From Aureococcus anophagefferens (taxonomy: Eukaryota > Sar > Pelagophyceae > Pelagomonadales > Pelagomonadaceae), in NCBI RefSeq assembly GCF_000186865.1, contig NW_008705572.1, positions 1 to 64,000 on the forward strand: 64,000 nucleotides of DNA. Reading direction: 5' to 3'. The notes under the pieces are model-generated. The model saw only the letters and a program-made list of their open reading frames with translations. It was not told the origin of the DNA and searched no databases. Shown here piece by piece: positions 45,230-57,056 of this stretch. The translations under genes and the position numbers were made by a program. Numbering within the stretch: the stretch's first letter is position 1; every line of letters begins with the position of its first letter.

Positions 45230-48200
45230 ATGAGCAGCGTCGACGACATCATCGAGGACGACGACGACGAGTACTTGGAGGACTTCGACGCCTCGCCCTT
45301 GAAGCGCGCGAACACCGAGGAGGTCGGAGACGCGTACTCGGAGGACGGCTTCGACGCTGACGGAGACGTGCCGTCGTTGCGCCGCGTCGCCACGGAGGAG
45401 GTCATCGGAGAACCGAGCGAGGGCGACGGCTACGACGACGACTTCGGCGCGGAGAAGGAGGAACAGGCGTTTTCGCCCGAGGACGAGGATGCCTACGCGG
45501 AGGACTTCGTCGCCGAGCGACCCTCTGTCGCGCCGCCGGCCGACGACGCGGACTACGCCGACGATGACTTCGACGTCGCTTCTCCCGCGCCGCCGAAGCC
45601 GGACGACGCCGAGGCGTACGAGGATGAGTTCGAGGAGGCCGCCGCGGCGTCGCCGTCGCCTCCCGAAGCGGACGACAACTCCGATGGCGGGGTCTACGAG
45701 GACAACGACTTCGAGGGCGGCGATAGCTTTGAAAAGGATGCCGCGGCGGCCGAGGCGCGGCGCGCCTCGACCATGGCCGTGCACGCGCCCGCCGCTGACG
45801 GAGACGCCCAATCCTACGGCGACGACTTCGCGAGTCAACCGAGCGTAGAGTCGGGCTTCGTCGAGAACGACGTCGAAGCGGCGCCCGCGCGGCCGCGGTC
45901 GGAGACGGAGACGGCCATCGCACCGGCGGATGACGACTATGGCGAAGATGATTTTGCGGACGAGCCCGCCAACGACGATTACGCAGATGATTTTAGCGCT
46001 GGAGCCGACGCGGGCCGACCGCCGTCGCCGCAGCCGAGCGTCGAGCTGCCCGTGTCCGTCGAGGAGCCGACGCCCGCCGCGCCGGAGCCGTCCGCGGGCG
46101 GCTATTCGGAGGCGTTCGACAGTGACGCGCCGCCGGCGACGCTCGTGGAGAAGTCGAGCCAGCGCTACGACGAAGAAGAGTTCGAGCCCGTCGCGGTCGT
46201 CGAGGCGACTTCTACGTACCAAGAAGAAGAGTTCGAGCCCGAGACCCCCGTGGCGACGACCGCGTCGCCGCGCTGGGCGTCCGGGTCCGGCGCGGCGGCG
46301 GCCGCCGCGGCGGCGTCGCCCGGCTGGGCCGCGACGACGACGCCGGCGCCCGACGCGGCCGCGCGCGCGGCTCCGCCGTCGGTGGCGTCGAGCGGCTGGG
46401 GCTTCAACGGCGCGTCCGCGGCCAAGGCGCCGCCGTCGCCGCAGCCCTCGCCGGAGGCCTGGGCGACGGACTCGCCGNNNNNNNNNNNNNNNNNNNNNNN
46501 NNNNNNNNNNNNNNNNNNNNNNNNNNNAGGCGCCGCGGCCCCAGTCCGCGAAGACGCGGCGCCAGGACGAGCCCGCGGCCGCGCGGCGCCTCGAGCCGTC
46601 CGCGTCGACGCCCGCGTCGGCCTTCGCGGCGTCGGCGCCCGCGGCCAAGGCCGCGGCGCGCGCCGGCCCGCGGCCCCAGTCCGCGTCGGCGTCCGCGCGG
46701 TCGCCGGCCGTCGTCGCCGCGGCGGAGTCGAGCCCCGAGCGCGACGAGGCCATGGACGCGCTTTTAGCGAAGATCGCGAGCCTCGAGGCGCGCCTCGACG
46801 AGCGCGAGCGCGGCGAGCGGCGCGCGGGCGCCGCGTCGGCGAAGCCCGCGGCGAAGCGGAAGAAGAAGCAGCGGCCGCGGAGCGCGCCGCGCCGCGTCTA
46901 CCGGCCCGCGAGCCCGGTCGCGGAGCGGCGCAGGGCCAAGGCCAAGGCCCACGGCCCCGTGCGCGCCTGGGACGACCGCTTCGAGGAGAAGGAGCCCCAG
47001 ACCGTGCGCCCCGTCGCCGTCGGCGCGGCGCTGCGCCACGTCCGCGCGGTCGCGGCCGCGGGCGACCAGCCCGCGGAGGCCGGGGGCGCGGCGCCCGTCT
47101 TCCGCGTCGTCGTCCACAAGCAGAAGAAGCCGCCGGCGCCGTCGACCTACGACGCGTCGACGGGCCACCGCGTCAACGCCAAGGACTACGAGGCGTCGCT
47201 CGCGTTCAAGGTCACGTCGACGAGCAAGCACGCGACCACGATGTCCGAGCTCGGCCTCGAGGTCGGCAAGAACGGCAGTCTGAAGGTCAACAAGGCCAAG
47301 GCCAAGTGGACCGACGCCTCCGCCGCGCGCCTCGTGGCCGCGGGCGCCAAGCCCTACGAGCGGCCACCGCCCGCGTCGCCGCCGAAAAAGGTGCCCGCGG
47401 GCTACCCGACGACGGCGCTGCAGCAGTCCGCGCGCCACTACGTCGACCGCTGCGCGCGCTGGCAGAAGATCGAGAGCGGCGGCAAGTACGGCCGGCTCCT
47501 CGCCGCCGGCGACTTCAAGGGCGCCGCGGCCATCGAGCCGCGGCGGCCCTTCGACCCGTCGAAGTCGCCGGCGAACGAGCCGCGGACGTGGAAGGCCTAC
47601 AAGAAGCTCCGGCGCTGGGACGCGCTCGTCACCGTCGAGGCCATCCCGAACCGCGGGCGCCAGCTGTCGACGCGCCACGACCCGAGCCGCTACGCCGCGG
47701 AGGCCGACAAGGCCGCGCGGGCGGCGCTCGACGCGCTGGGCGCGTGGGGCGTCCGCGCGGCGTCCGTCGTGTCGCTCGTGGAATCGCCGGCGAACAGCGG
47801 CGACAAGAATCGCGTCGGCGCGCTGGAGGTCCAGGTCGCCGTCGTCACGGACGCGGACGCGGGGCCGCGAACGAAGGTCGTCTTCTCCAAGATCGCGCGG
47901 CGCACGTGGCCGTCCGAGTCCTACGTCAAGAGGCGCGTCGACGAGTTCCTCGGCGCCGTCGGCGCCTTCAGCGCCGCGGACGCGCGGAAGACGCTCGAGG
48001 ACGCGCCGTCGGCGCCCTGGCCCGAGGACGGCGAGCTGCCCTGGGACTGGGACGGCGACAACCGGCCCGCGCCCGACGCGCGGCCCAAGCTCCCGGACGT
48101 GCCCCAGTTCGTCGAGGCGAAGCGCAACGGCGGCGCCGCGGCCCTCTTCAACAACGTCTACAACGCGCCCGCCGCCGAAACGCCGCCGGACGACGCCGAC

Positions 48201-50991
48201 GACGACGCGCTCATGGCCGGCGGCGCGGACGAGACGGCCTTCGACAGCCCGCGCGCGGACGACGAGCCCCCGGAGCCCGAGCCGGCGGCGGCGGCGGAGC
48301 CGGAGCCCGAGGAGGCCGAGGAAGACTTCGACGAGCCCGCGGCGCCCGAGATCACGACGCCCGCGCCCGAGCCCGCGAAGCCGCCGGCGCCCAAACAGCC
48401 GGCGCCCGAGCCCGCGGCGGCCAAGCCGGCGCCCGAGCCCTCCGCGACCAAGCCGGCGGCGTCCAAACAGCCGGCGTCGGAGCCCGCGGTAGCTAAGCCC
48501 GAGGCGACCAAGCCCGCGGCGAGCGAGCCGGCGGCGCCACAGCCCGCGGCGGCCAAGCCCGCGACGCCACAGCCCGCGGCGGCCAAGCCCGCGGCGCCAC
48601 AGCCCGCGGCGGCTCAGCCCGCGGCGATCAAACCAGCGGCAGCTCAGCCCGCGGCGCCCCAAGAGCCCGCGGCCGAGCCCGCGGCGCCCAAGGCGGCAGC
48701 CGAGCCCGCGGCGCCCAAGCCCAAGCAGCAGCCGGAGGCGGCGGCGCAGGCGACCCCGACGAAGGCGCCGCCGGCGGAGGACGCGGACGACGAGGACGAG
48801 AACGACGCCTACGACGAGCCCGACTTCGACGAGCCCGCGGCGGCGGAGCCCGCGGCGGTGGCGCAGACCGCAGCCGCGCCCGAGCCCGAGCCCGAGCCCG
48901 CCGCGGCGGCGCAGACCGAAGAACGGACCGAGGAACCGTCGCGGAACAACGCATCGCAGTACCAGGGCGTCGTCTACACGGGCCCCGCGCCTGCCGCGAA
49001 GAGGCGAGGAGGACCACGAGGCCGCGGACGCGGCGCCGGCGCCCATCGTCGTGCCGGACCACGAGAAGGAGCCCTTCGCCGAGGTCGGCGCGCCCCGGGG
49101 CCGCTTCCAGACCTTCAAGTTCAAGGGCTTCAACAAGGCGACCAAGGGCGAGAAGATCCGCGGCGACCGCCTCGCGCCCGTCGAGCCCGCGAAGATCTCC
49201 GAGGCCGAGCCCGAGCCGGAGCCCGAGCCGGAGCCCGAGGCGCCGAGCCTGGCGTACAAGCAGCTCATGAAGTACACGGCCAAGGAGCGGGAGAAGGTCG
49301 AGCACAAGCCGAAGAAGGAGGCGCCGCGCGAGAAGAACGCCGCGGGCAAGCTCGTGGACTACTTCGCGGCCCACGGCTACGCGTCGCTCGCGCCCTGCGC
49401 GCCGGCGCTCGTCGAGGACGGCTTCGACACGCTCGAGGCGCTGTCGACGCTCACGGAGGAGGACGCGCTCGCACTGCCGAACGTCCGCCGCGGCCACGCG
49501 AAGCTCCTCGCCGTCGTCGCGAAGCGCGTCGCCAACGACCTCGCCGAGGCGGCCCTCGCGGGCGACGCGCCGGCGGAGGCGGACGAGGCCGGCGCGCCCG
49601 CCAAGGCCGCGGACGACGGCGACGACGACGCCGACCGGCCCGCGCGGAAGACCGTGCGCCCCTTGAAGGGCAAGAAGCACAACAAGCGCTTCGTCGAGCC
49701 GGAGAAGGTCAAGCCGCCCGAGCCCGAGCCCGAGCCCGAGGAGGACGCGGAGATCGAGTACGTCGCGTCGCCGTGGGCGCTGAAGAAGCCGGACAAGCCG
49801 AAGAAGAAGAAGCCCGAGGAAAAGCCCCAGGAGCCCGAGCCCGTGCGCGAGGAGTTCGACCCGTCGACGGCCGCGCGCGGCGCGAAGACGCGGCCCGAGA
49901 GCGGCCGCCGCGAGCGGCGCAAGTCGCGCGAGGACGCGCCGCCGAAGCCGAGCCCGCGCGACGAGCCGGACCCGCGGCCGACCGCGGAGGAGGTGGCCCG
50001 GATCGACGGCGCCGTCGAGGCCATCCGCGCGGCGCTCGGCGGCATGGAGGACCTCGAGGCGGCCCTCGCGGGCCTCGCGGACGCCGAGGACGGCAAGGTG
50101 TCCGCCGCGGGCTTGCGGCGGCTCGTGAAGAAGCGCGGCCTCGAGGACCCGACGCCGGCGGTCCTGGAAGCGCTCCTCACGGCCGTCGACATCGACGGCG
50201 ACGGCGCCGTGCCGCCCCAGGACGCCGCGGTCTTCGCGCGGGGCCAGGTGCCCGGCGGCGAGGGCCTGGGCACCCTGTGGCGGTCCGTGCGCGCGGTCGT
50301 GTCCGCCACCAAGTACGACGTCACGCGCCTCGAGGAGCAGCTCTTCGCGAAGTACGACGCCGACGCCGAGGGCCACATCTCGCTGAAGAAGTTCCGGAGC
50401 ACGCTGGAGAAGGTCGCGAAGAAGACGAGGGATTTAGATCTCGACGGCGCGGACTGGGGCCTCGTCCAGGCCATCTGGGGCGTGCCCGACCGCATCGACT
50501 ACGTCACCTTCTGCTCCTGGCTGAACCCGACGAAGACGTCGAAGCTCAAGGCCAAGGCGAGCCGCCTCGCGGTCAAGGCCTGCAAGGAGAGCGGCGAGAC
50601 CGACGGCGACTTCTGGACGCAGCTCTGCATGCGCCACGCGCCGCCCGCGGAGGCCCAGGTGCTCCGGCGCCTGAGCCAGCCCCAGCTCAAGGACGCCTTG
50701 GTGTCCCTGGGCTGCGGCGGGCTCACGGACGCGGACGCGCGCGCGGTCCGCGTCGCCTACGCGCGCGCGTCGCCGTTCTTCGGCTGGGAGGCCTTCGAGA
50801 TGCTCCTCTACGACGGCCGCAAGAAGAAGAAGAAGCAGGCCATGGAGGAGGAGGAGGACCCCATGCTACGCAAGGAGCGCCGCAAGTCCAAGGCCAAGGC
50901 GAAGAAGAAGGAGCGCAAGGGCGACGAGAACGACGAGGGCGACGCGGGCCCGGGCCTCTCGTCGCTCGGGGGCGCGCCCAAGCTTACGTAA
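45230..50991 (+). CDS. Large acidic/low-complexity protein with SAM-like and EF-hand motifs; crosses an assembly gap
   Basis: Start [20 protein letters not shown]. Residues 1-420 are acidic repeats (YEDEFEE, YADDFSA, EEEFEPE). A 50-N gap (46478-46527) interrupts; after it the reading is one frame over, as expected for a gap of unknown size. Next come an Arg/Ser region, a conserved part ([40 protein letters not shown]), long PEPAAAKPA repeats, and after a further frame change near 49000 [24 protein letters not shown]-like domain follows ([20 protein letters not shown] ... [20 protein letters not shown]), then EF-hand loops [12 protein letters not shown] and the weaker [12 protein letters not shown]. 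The Lys-rich tail ends GGAPKLT. Possibly a cytoskeletal or flagellar Ca2+-responsive scaffold; inferred. Confidence 0.6.
46478..46527. other. Assembly gap (50 N)
   Basis: A run of exactly 50 N inside the acidic/SAM/EF-hand gene. The flanks share similar Ala/Pro-rich repeat sequence, so the gap probably reflects an unassembled repeat. Confidence 0.98.
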
Positions 50992-51032
50992 TGTTTTACT
51001 ACCTAGCTAGCTTCGGGTTAGTACTTGTAGCG

Positions 51033-54000
51033 TTACGTCATGGTGGGCGCCGCATCGCGCTTTTTGACGGCAGCCTCGACGGCGGCGATGACTGTTGGCC
51101 GTCGATCTGCGACACCACAGTCGCGTGCAATATCCATCGGAGTCATGCCAGATTGGACGGGGTGATTGGCGCCGCAAAAAAGATAGTCTTCTGAATCTGT
51201 CGTAATAGACGAGGTCGTTTTCGCGTCGAGATCAGCGCCGCGAACGATGAGAAGCTCAATGCATTCAAACATGCGGAATTTTTTGCTGAATGACTTGTTT
51301 CCAATAGTGGCATGGTAAACGTAAATGTGGAGCGGCGTCAATCCTTTATCATCAGGCTGCGATACTAAGTTCGCATCGTCGTCGAGGAAAGCTGCCAGAG
51401 GGCCGTCGCGCACCCAGTGCCGTTTGACGTAGCCGATGAGGTCCAGCGTAAATCGCTGCCTTTCGCGTAAGATAAGACGCACGAAGCTCACACACCCACG
51501 TTTCTTCGAGTCTAAGGCGTAGTCAAGGACATCATCAAAATCCCGCGAGGGTTTCGGAAGACCGTCGACCGCGCCTCGCGCAAGAAGCGCGGAAGCGATG
51601 AGATAGTTCAGGTTCGAACCCGCCACACTCAACGCGCTCTTCAGCCCAGGAGGTCTCTCATCGACGTCAATTCCTGGCTGACCCAGCAAAATCTGGACCG
51701 TTGCCAAGTCGTTGCTAGCCGCCGCTAGAGTGAGGATCGGGCTCGTTCCAAAGACTTCATGGGGGTTAGTTTTTGCTTGCGCAATAGTGAACTTTTCAAA
51801 AAGCACGGCCAGGCAGGCCGCGTTACCATTGTCTGCAGCGAAGTGAAAACACTCCGAGCGTCGTTCTTGAACTGACGCGCACACCTGTGGATCGCGTAGC
51901 AGGGCGCGGACCTGCGAGGGCGCGTAGGTCATAGGTTCGTAGGCTCCGGACGAGGCTACGTAGGCGAGACACTGGCCCTGACAGATTCTGGCTGTCCCAA
52001 GCGACATGCGTCTTCTAAGGGATGAAAAATAACATTCGTCGTGTCGTGGAACACCAACGGTACGCCCGCGAGCCGAAGCGAGTCAATGGCCGCGCTGTCG
52101 CCAAAGTCGACCGCTTGTAGTACGATCTGCTCTCCGTGCTGTCGAAGTACGGACGGCGCATCGGGGGCGAAGCACGACAGAATGCCTTGACGCGAAGTGC
52201 TGGATGACAGGAGGAGTTCGAGGCAGCGCGTGTGACCTTCCGCGATGCTAATGAGCGCCATCATCCATGTGTTTTTCAAAGGAAAGGGTATCGGTGGACG
52301 CAAGATTTCTCGAAGAATTTCGAGGCGGCCGCATTTGCATGCCCACATCAGCATGACTCGAAGAGTGATCTCGTATGCAGCTAACGCCGAGTCGCGCGGA
52401 TCAGACGGTGCTGTCGGACCCGTGCGCCAGAGCAAAGAAATCACCTGCCACGGCCTTGAGATCATGTGAGCGCGGCCCACAGCATATAAGCAACGACCCA
52501 GCATTCTACGCACGCCATCGATGTCGTCGTTGATGACAGCGAGTGTTGACGCGCGCACAGTCGACTTTGCAGCATCCCCTAATATATTCTCAGCATTCCG
52601 TGTCTGAACTTCGAAGGCGCGCCACGCGTTGAGGTGCTCACGGTAAGGGCCTGGAGCAGCACGAAGCGCACATTTGAAGCTCACTTGTTCGGTCGGAGAC
52701 CAATCGGCATCACGATCTAGGGCCTTGACGAGAGAGCGGGAAGTAGCTAGAACAGCGCGCCACGCGCCGCCGTAGTCCTCGGGGGCAGGTTCCGCGTACG
52801 CAGCCCAAAACATCCCGATAGCGACAAAGTTCTTCGAGACGATCGCGTGGTCCAAAGCCGTGCAACGCTTGTCCGTCCGAACGGAGATGGCTTTGCCGGG
52901 CTCGCCGACGACGTAAGACAGAGGGAGCGACATGCGCTCGGAGTTCATGAGCATGCGAACGAGGCCGTTGCGGTGGTCCGCGACGGCGTGCGCCAACAGG
53001 ACGACCGCGGGGCACGGGCGCTCCTCGACGAGACGTAGTTGACCGAAGTAGACCTCGCGCTCGTCCTCGCCGACGCGGACGACCGCTTTGTGCTTGACGA
53101 TGCGGACGATTGTCCCGCGGGTCCACTCGAGATCGTCTTCGACGGGGATCCCGTCCGGGTCGCCGACGGCGAACTCAACCTCGTCGTTCACGGCGAGCGT
53201 GTGAAGGCGCTCGGCGCCGAGGAGAGGCTGGATCGCTGCTTGCCAGCGCTGCTTGCCGGCCTCGTCGGACGGCTCACCGTCACGCCGAGTCGCCAGATCG
53301 TCAAGGACGGCGAGCGCGGCGGACCAAACTCCGTTGCTATTCTTGAAGTTCTTGTTCTCTTGTCGGATCACAAAGGTTTCAAAGGTCGACGCCGCAACGG
53401 AGTGCGTCTGGCTGAAGCAGAGCGCAGCGTCGCGCGCGAGTGAAGTCAGGGCAAAAGCCGATATTGCTGGCCAAAACCAGTGGTAGCATGCGACGCGAAC
53501 GACGTCCCCGCATCGAACATCGCCCTCGGCTCGCTGCGAGGTCGATCCCACGGGCGTGTACACGGCCGTGAGCGGCAGGAGCACCCCAGTCCTCACCTCC
53601 TCCCAGACCGCGGCGGTCGCGCCGACACCCGCCGGTCCGCAGACCTCCTGCTCGAAAACGGCTTCGGAGAGAGCCGGCCAGCCGTTCTCAGACATGTATT
53701 TCCAGGTAAGCACCAGAATCCGTCGGAGCGAGGGCTCGTCCAGGACCACGGAAGCACGCGCGGCCTGCCGGATCGCTCGGTCCAGATGCACCCGCGTGGC
53801 GTGGTCCTCCTCCTGAAGCGGGGCCTCGCGGCGCTCGGCCGCTTCCACGAGGCGTCGCGGGCAATGGATGCCACCCATCGCATCCAGAAGCTCCGCCGGT
53901 ACGGCCTGTTTGTCGCGCCGGTACCGAGTCTCAATAGGTTGGGAAAGATGTCGATGCGCGAGACTGCACATCGCACCGACGCCACGCCCGCCGTCGCCGC

Positions 54001-54571
54001 TCTTGGTGCCGAGCTCGACCGACACGAAGCCGATCGACAGGAGGGCCGCGCGGCGGCGGTCCACGGCCGCGACCGCGCACGCCGACCGCGCCTTGTCGCA
54101 GTCCGCGCCGCCACGAAGCCCGTCGACGGCCGCGCCGCGCGGCGGCGGCGACAGCAGCAGCGGGCGGTCGCCGCGGTAGACGACGTCGGCCGCGCGGTGG
54201 CTCCAGTCGTCGTAGTTGAACTCGAACGTGTATTCGACGTCCTTGAAGACGCCCGCGCGCCGCGCCTCGAAGAGCTCGCCGCGCATGGCGATCATGGTGG
54301 CGAGCGTGAGGTCGGTCTCTTGCGACACGTCCAATTCGACGCGCGCGCCGCGAACGACGCGCCGCGCGCGCGGGCAGAGCGTCTCGAGCGTGAGCACGGT
54401 GCGGTAGCCGGCGAAGGCCAGGATCGTGGTCACGTTGTTCTCTGCCTCGAGGACGCGGGTGAAGGACGCATCCTTCCCCGAGGCGGGGCGCGGCCGCTTC
54501 GTCGCCGGCGGCGCTTCGGCGGGCGGCGCCGGCGCCTTGGCTACGAAGCCCGATAGCGACGCGCCCATCAC
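51033..54571 (-). CDS. Ankyrin-repeat protein, possibly N-myristoylated; AT-richer 3' half; one repeat intron
   Basis: Start at 54571 or at the next codon, which gives MGASLSGFVAK, a good N-myristoylation signal. Exon 1 ends at 51983; intron 51912-51982; exon 2 runs to the stop at 51033. The N-terminal part has an F-box/LRR-like helix region (ENNVTTILAFAGYRTVLTLE) and a middle region with an SH3-like patch (EWTRGTIVRIVKHKAVVRVG). Ankyrin-type helices are spread through the rest: LRVMLMWACKCGRLEILREI, HFAADNGNAACLAVLFEKF, DDKGLTPLHIYVYH and SGMTPMDIARDCGV. GC is visibly lower from 51.0 to 53.5 kb than in neighbouring genes and the codon use is correspondingly mixed. Function unknown; ankyrins mediate protein contacts. 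Confidence 0.68.
51912..51982 (-). mobile_element. Introner-like intron C2 (71 bp)
   Basis: GTCAGGGC...CCTCGCAG on the minus strand; splicing gives GQPESVRALLRDP in frame. It shares GCCTCGTCCGGAGCCTACGA and CGCGCCCTCGCAG with element C1. The junction 8-mers GTCAGGGC and GTCCGCGC match at 6 of 8. Confidence 0.75.
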
Positions 54572-54855
54572 AGCGGTGCCTTAGCTCGAACGGCGTGCGC
54601 GCGGCGCGGAGGGCTTGCGCACGCTTGCGTCACGAGAGCGAGGAACGCCTGCCCCCGCCTGCGGACCCCCCCGGGGCCAAGACATGGCCAAGCCCTGGGC
54701 CAGAGAGGCTCCAGAGCGCTGCGCTCGGTCCAAGGACCTCTTGGAACCGCTCTCCGAGCGGGGCATATACGGCCCGCAGGTGGGTGTCCCCGTTCCTACC
54801 TCTACTCCTAACCCTGGGGCCGTTCTCCTTCGGCGTCTCTGCATCGCCGCCTCTC

Positions 54856-56857
54856 TCAGAGGCGCGGCGGCACGCGGTCGTCGTAGCTGAAGAACTTGCG
54901 GCACCACACGTTCACGGGCCCCTGGATGACGACCTTCTCGAAGGCCAGATTCACGGCGAGCCCGAGGAACACGAGGGCGAAGAGCTCGAAGCGCAGGCCG
55001 AAGGACATGCCCGGCGACGTCGCGGCGTCGCCCGGCGGCGGCGTCGGCGCGAGCGTCGCGTCCTCGAGGCGCCGGGACGCCTTCTTCTCTTGGTAGTCCT
55101 CCCACACGGGCGACGCCGTGCCCTCCTCGTTGAAGGGCTGCGACGCGATGTGGAAGAGCTCCGTGACGGCGTTCTGCGGCGAGAGGAGCAGGAAGGTGAG
55201 GAAGGCCGCGAAGCCGACCCACATGGCGACGATCGTTTTGTTCTCCCAGATGGGCTGGCGGTACTTGCTGCCCAGCGAGAAGATCGCGGACGACGACAGG
55301 TATTGGAACGCGACGACGACGAAGACGACCGTCGACTCCCAGTTGTCCCCTAAAAACCACCAGCTGTTCGCGCCGGCGAGCTTCGTCGCGGACGACGTCG
55401 ACGTCGCCGACGGATTTCGTCAGCTCCGCGATGGTCCGCTGGTTGGCTCTCGCGATGGCGATGTTGAGCGCCGCGGACGCGATGACCACGGAGCCGAGGA
55501 GGCAGCCGACGACGAGGTAGGAGAACCAGAACCAGACGAGGTAGGACGCCAATTGGTACAAATAGTAAACGCTGACGAACTCGTTCGTGAGGCTCTCGAG
55601 CCACGTGTCGACGCGGAACGCGATGGCGTTGGGCCCGCCGTAGACGAGCCGGTCCGCGGCCTCCGACGGCGTCAAACCGCCGCGCTGGAGGAGCGCGTCG
55701 AGGCCCTGGAAGCGCGTGGGCACGTCGACGCGCGCCCGCTCGAAGCGGGACCCGTCGAAGACGTAGCGCGTCGCCTCGACGACGACGTACTTGCGGCCCG
55801 CGGGGGGACCGGCGAAGTGGTCCTCGCAGGCCCGGGTGACGCGCTCGTAGGTCCCCTTGAGGGAGAGCTTGAGCCCCACGCCTAGACCGCAGGACCCGTC
55901 GCAGGTCAGGTTCACGCCGCACTCCGCGAGGTCCGACGGGTCCGCGAGCGCCGCCTCCGCCGCCTCGAGCGCGAGCACGGGCACCGTCGCGCCGTGGCCC
56001 GGCGGCGCGTCGCCCTGGAGCCAATTCTGGACCGCGCGCGCGCCGCGGACGAGCGCCGACGACTCCGCGTTGAGCTGCTCCTCCTCGTCCGCGATCCAGA
56101 CCCGTACGAGCTTGGCGTCGTCGAGCGCGCAGGGCTCGCGGAAGAAGTCGCGCAGGTCGTTCTTGAAGAAGAAGGCGACCGCGAGCCAGACGTTCAGCGC
56201 GAACCACGCCGCGAAGAAGACGCGCGAATTCTCGGCGTAGTTGCCGAAGATGGGGTACTTGCCGTAAAAGCACAAGTTGTCGATGCCCTTCATCTGGCAG
56301 TCCACGTAGTAGTCGACGATGCAGAGGATCACGAGCGCGAAGAGCGACGCCGTCGTCGCGAGGCACATAACGTAGGCCGCCGTGCCGGCCTTGGTCTCCC
56401 GGAGCCCGCGCATCTCGATCTTCTCCGGCGCGGCGGCCGGCGCCTCGTCGTCGACCGCGTCGTCCAGGACGGGGTTCCGCGTCGGCGAGAGCTCGACGCC
56501 CTCGAGGTCCACGGAGGACGCGCTCTTGCGCCGCGTCGCGCCCGCGACGTCCTGCGCGGTGCTAAAGTTCTCCTGCGGCGGGGCGACGGTCACCGTCGAC
56601 GACCGGCGCGCCTTGACCGGCGTCTTCGAGAGCGGCTTCTGCCGCGCCCGCAGGGCCTTGCCGAGCGCGTAATACGCGACGGCGAGCGCCGTGCCCAGCC
56701 AGACGGCGAAGAAGGGCCAGAGCACGGTCCAGGCATCGCCCCAGTTGCCCACGATCGCCGGCGCGACGCGCGACGGGCCGCTCGGGTAGCCGCCGGCGAC
56801 GGCGGCGAGCGCCGGCCGTGCGGCGAGCGCGACGAGCACGACGCGAGACGCGGCCAT
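54856..56857 (-). CDS. P5-type (ATP13A-like) ATPase with the catalytic core missing
   Basis: The ATG at 56857 gives a signal-like MAASRVVLVALAARPALA and a TM pair. P5-type features follow: EATRYVFDGSRFERARVDVP, GGLTPSEAADRLVYGGPNAI, and an N-terminal membrane part (FVSVYYLYQLASYLVWFWFS) up to KSVGDVDVVRDEA. At about 55370 the frame changes and the sequence goes straight to SWWFLGDNWESTVVFVVVAF, QYLSSSAIFSLGSKYRQPIW and MWVGFAAFLTFLLL, the C-terminal TM segments, ending YDDRVPPRL at 54856. The A domain, the DKTGT phosphorylation site, the nucleotide domain and the middle TM segments are all absent, so this locus as assembled cannot be an ATPase. A deletion allele, pseudogene or assembly collapse are the options. 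Confidence 0.72.
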
Positions 56858-56926
56858 CGTGGGTGCGGGCAGCCGAGAACCAGTCGTAGACGCGGCCATC
56901 GTGGGTCCGGGGCAGCCAATCGATTG
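56843..56926. repeat. 42-bp tandem duplication at the P5-ATPase start
   Basis: GACGCGGCCATCGTGGGT occurs at 56847 and 56889, giving two in-frame ATGs 14 codons apart on the minus strand (MAASTTGSRLPAPT before MAASRVVL). The duplication lies in the 199-bp divergent region shared with the ankyrin-GH20 gene. Confidence 0.75.
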
Positions 56927-57056
56927 TGGCATCCTGGGTGCACTTGCGCAGCAAGATTGCCTCCACCTGGAGCCCGCGCCGCATCTCCGCGCCGCGATCG
57001 CACTCCGCTGTTGGCGCCGCGACGACAGCGAGCGCACCACCGCGCCGCCGCCGACC

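Noticed and set aside
45930..46477. Arg/Ser/Pro-rich frame parallel to the acidic protein before the N gap
   Set aside because: The frame at 45230 has the acidic repeat composition; the other is its shifted shadow. Only after the gap does that frame carry the real protein.
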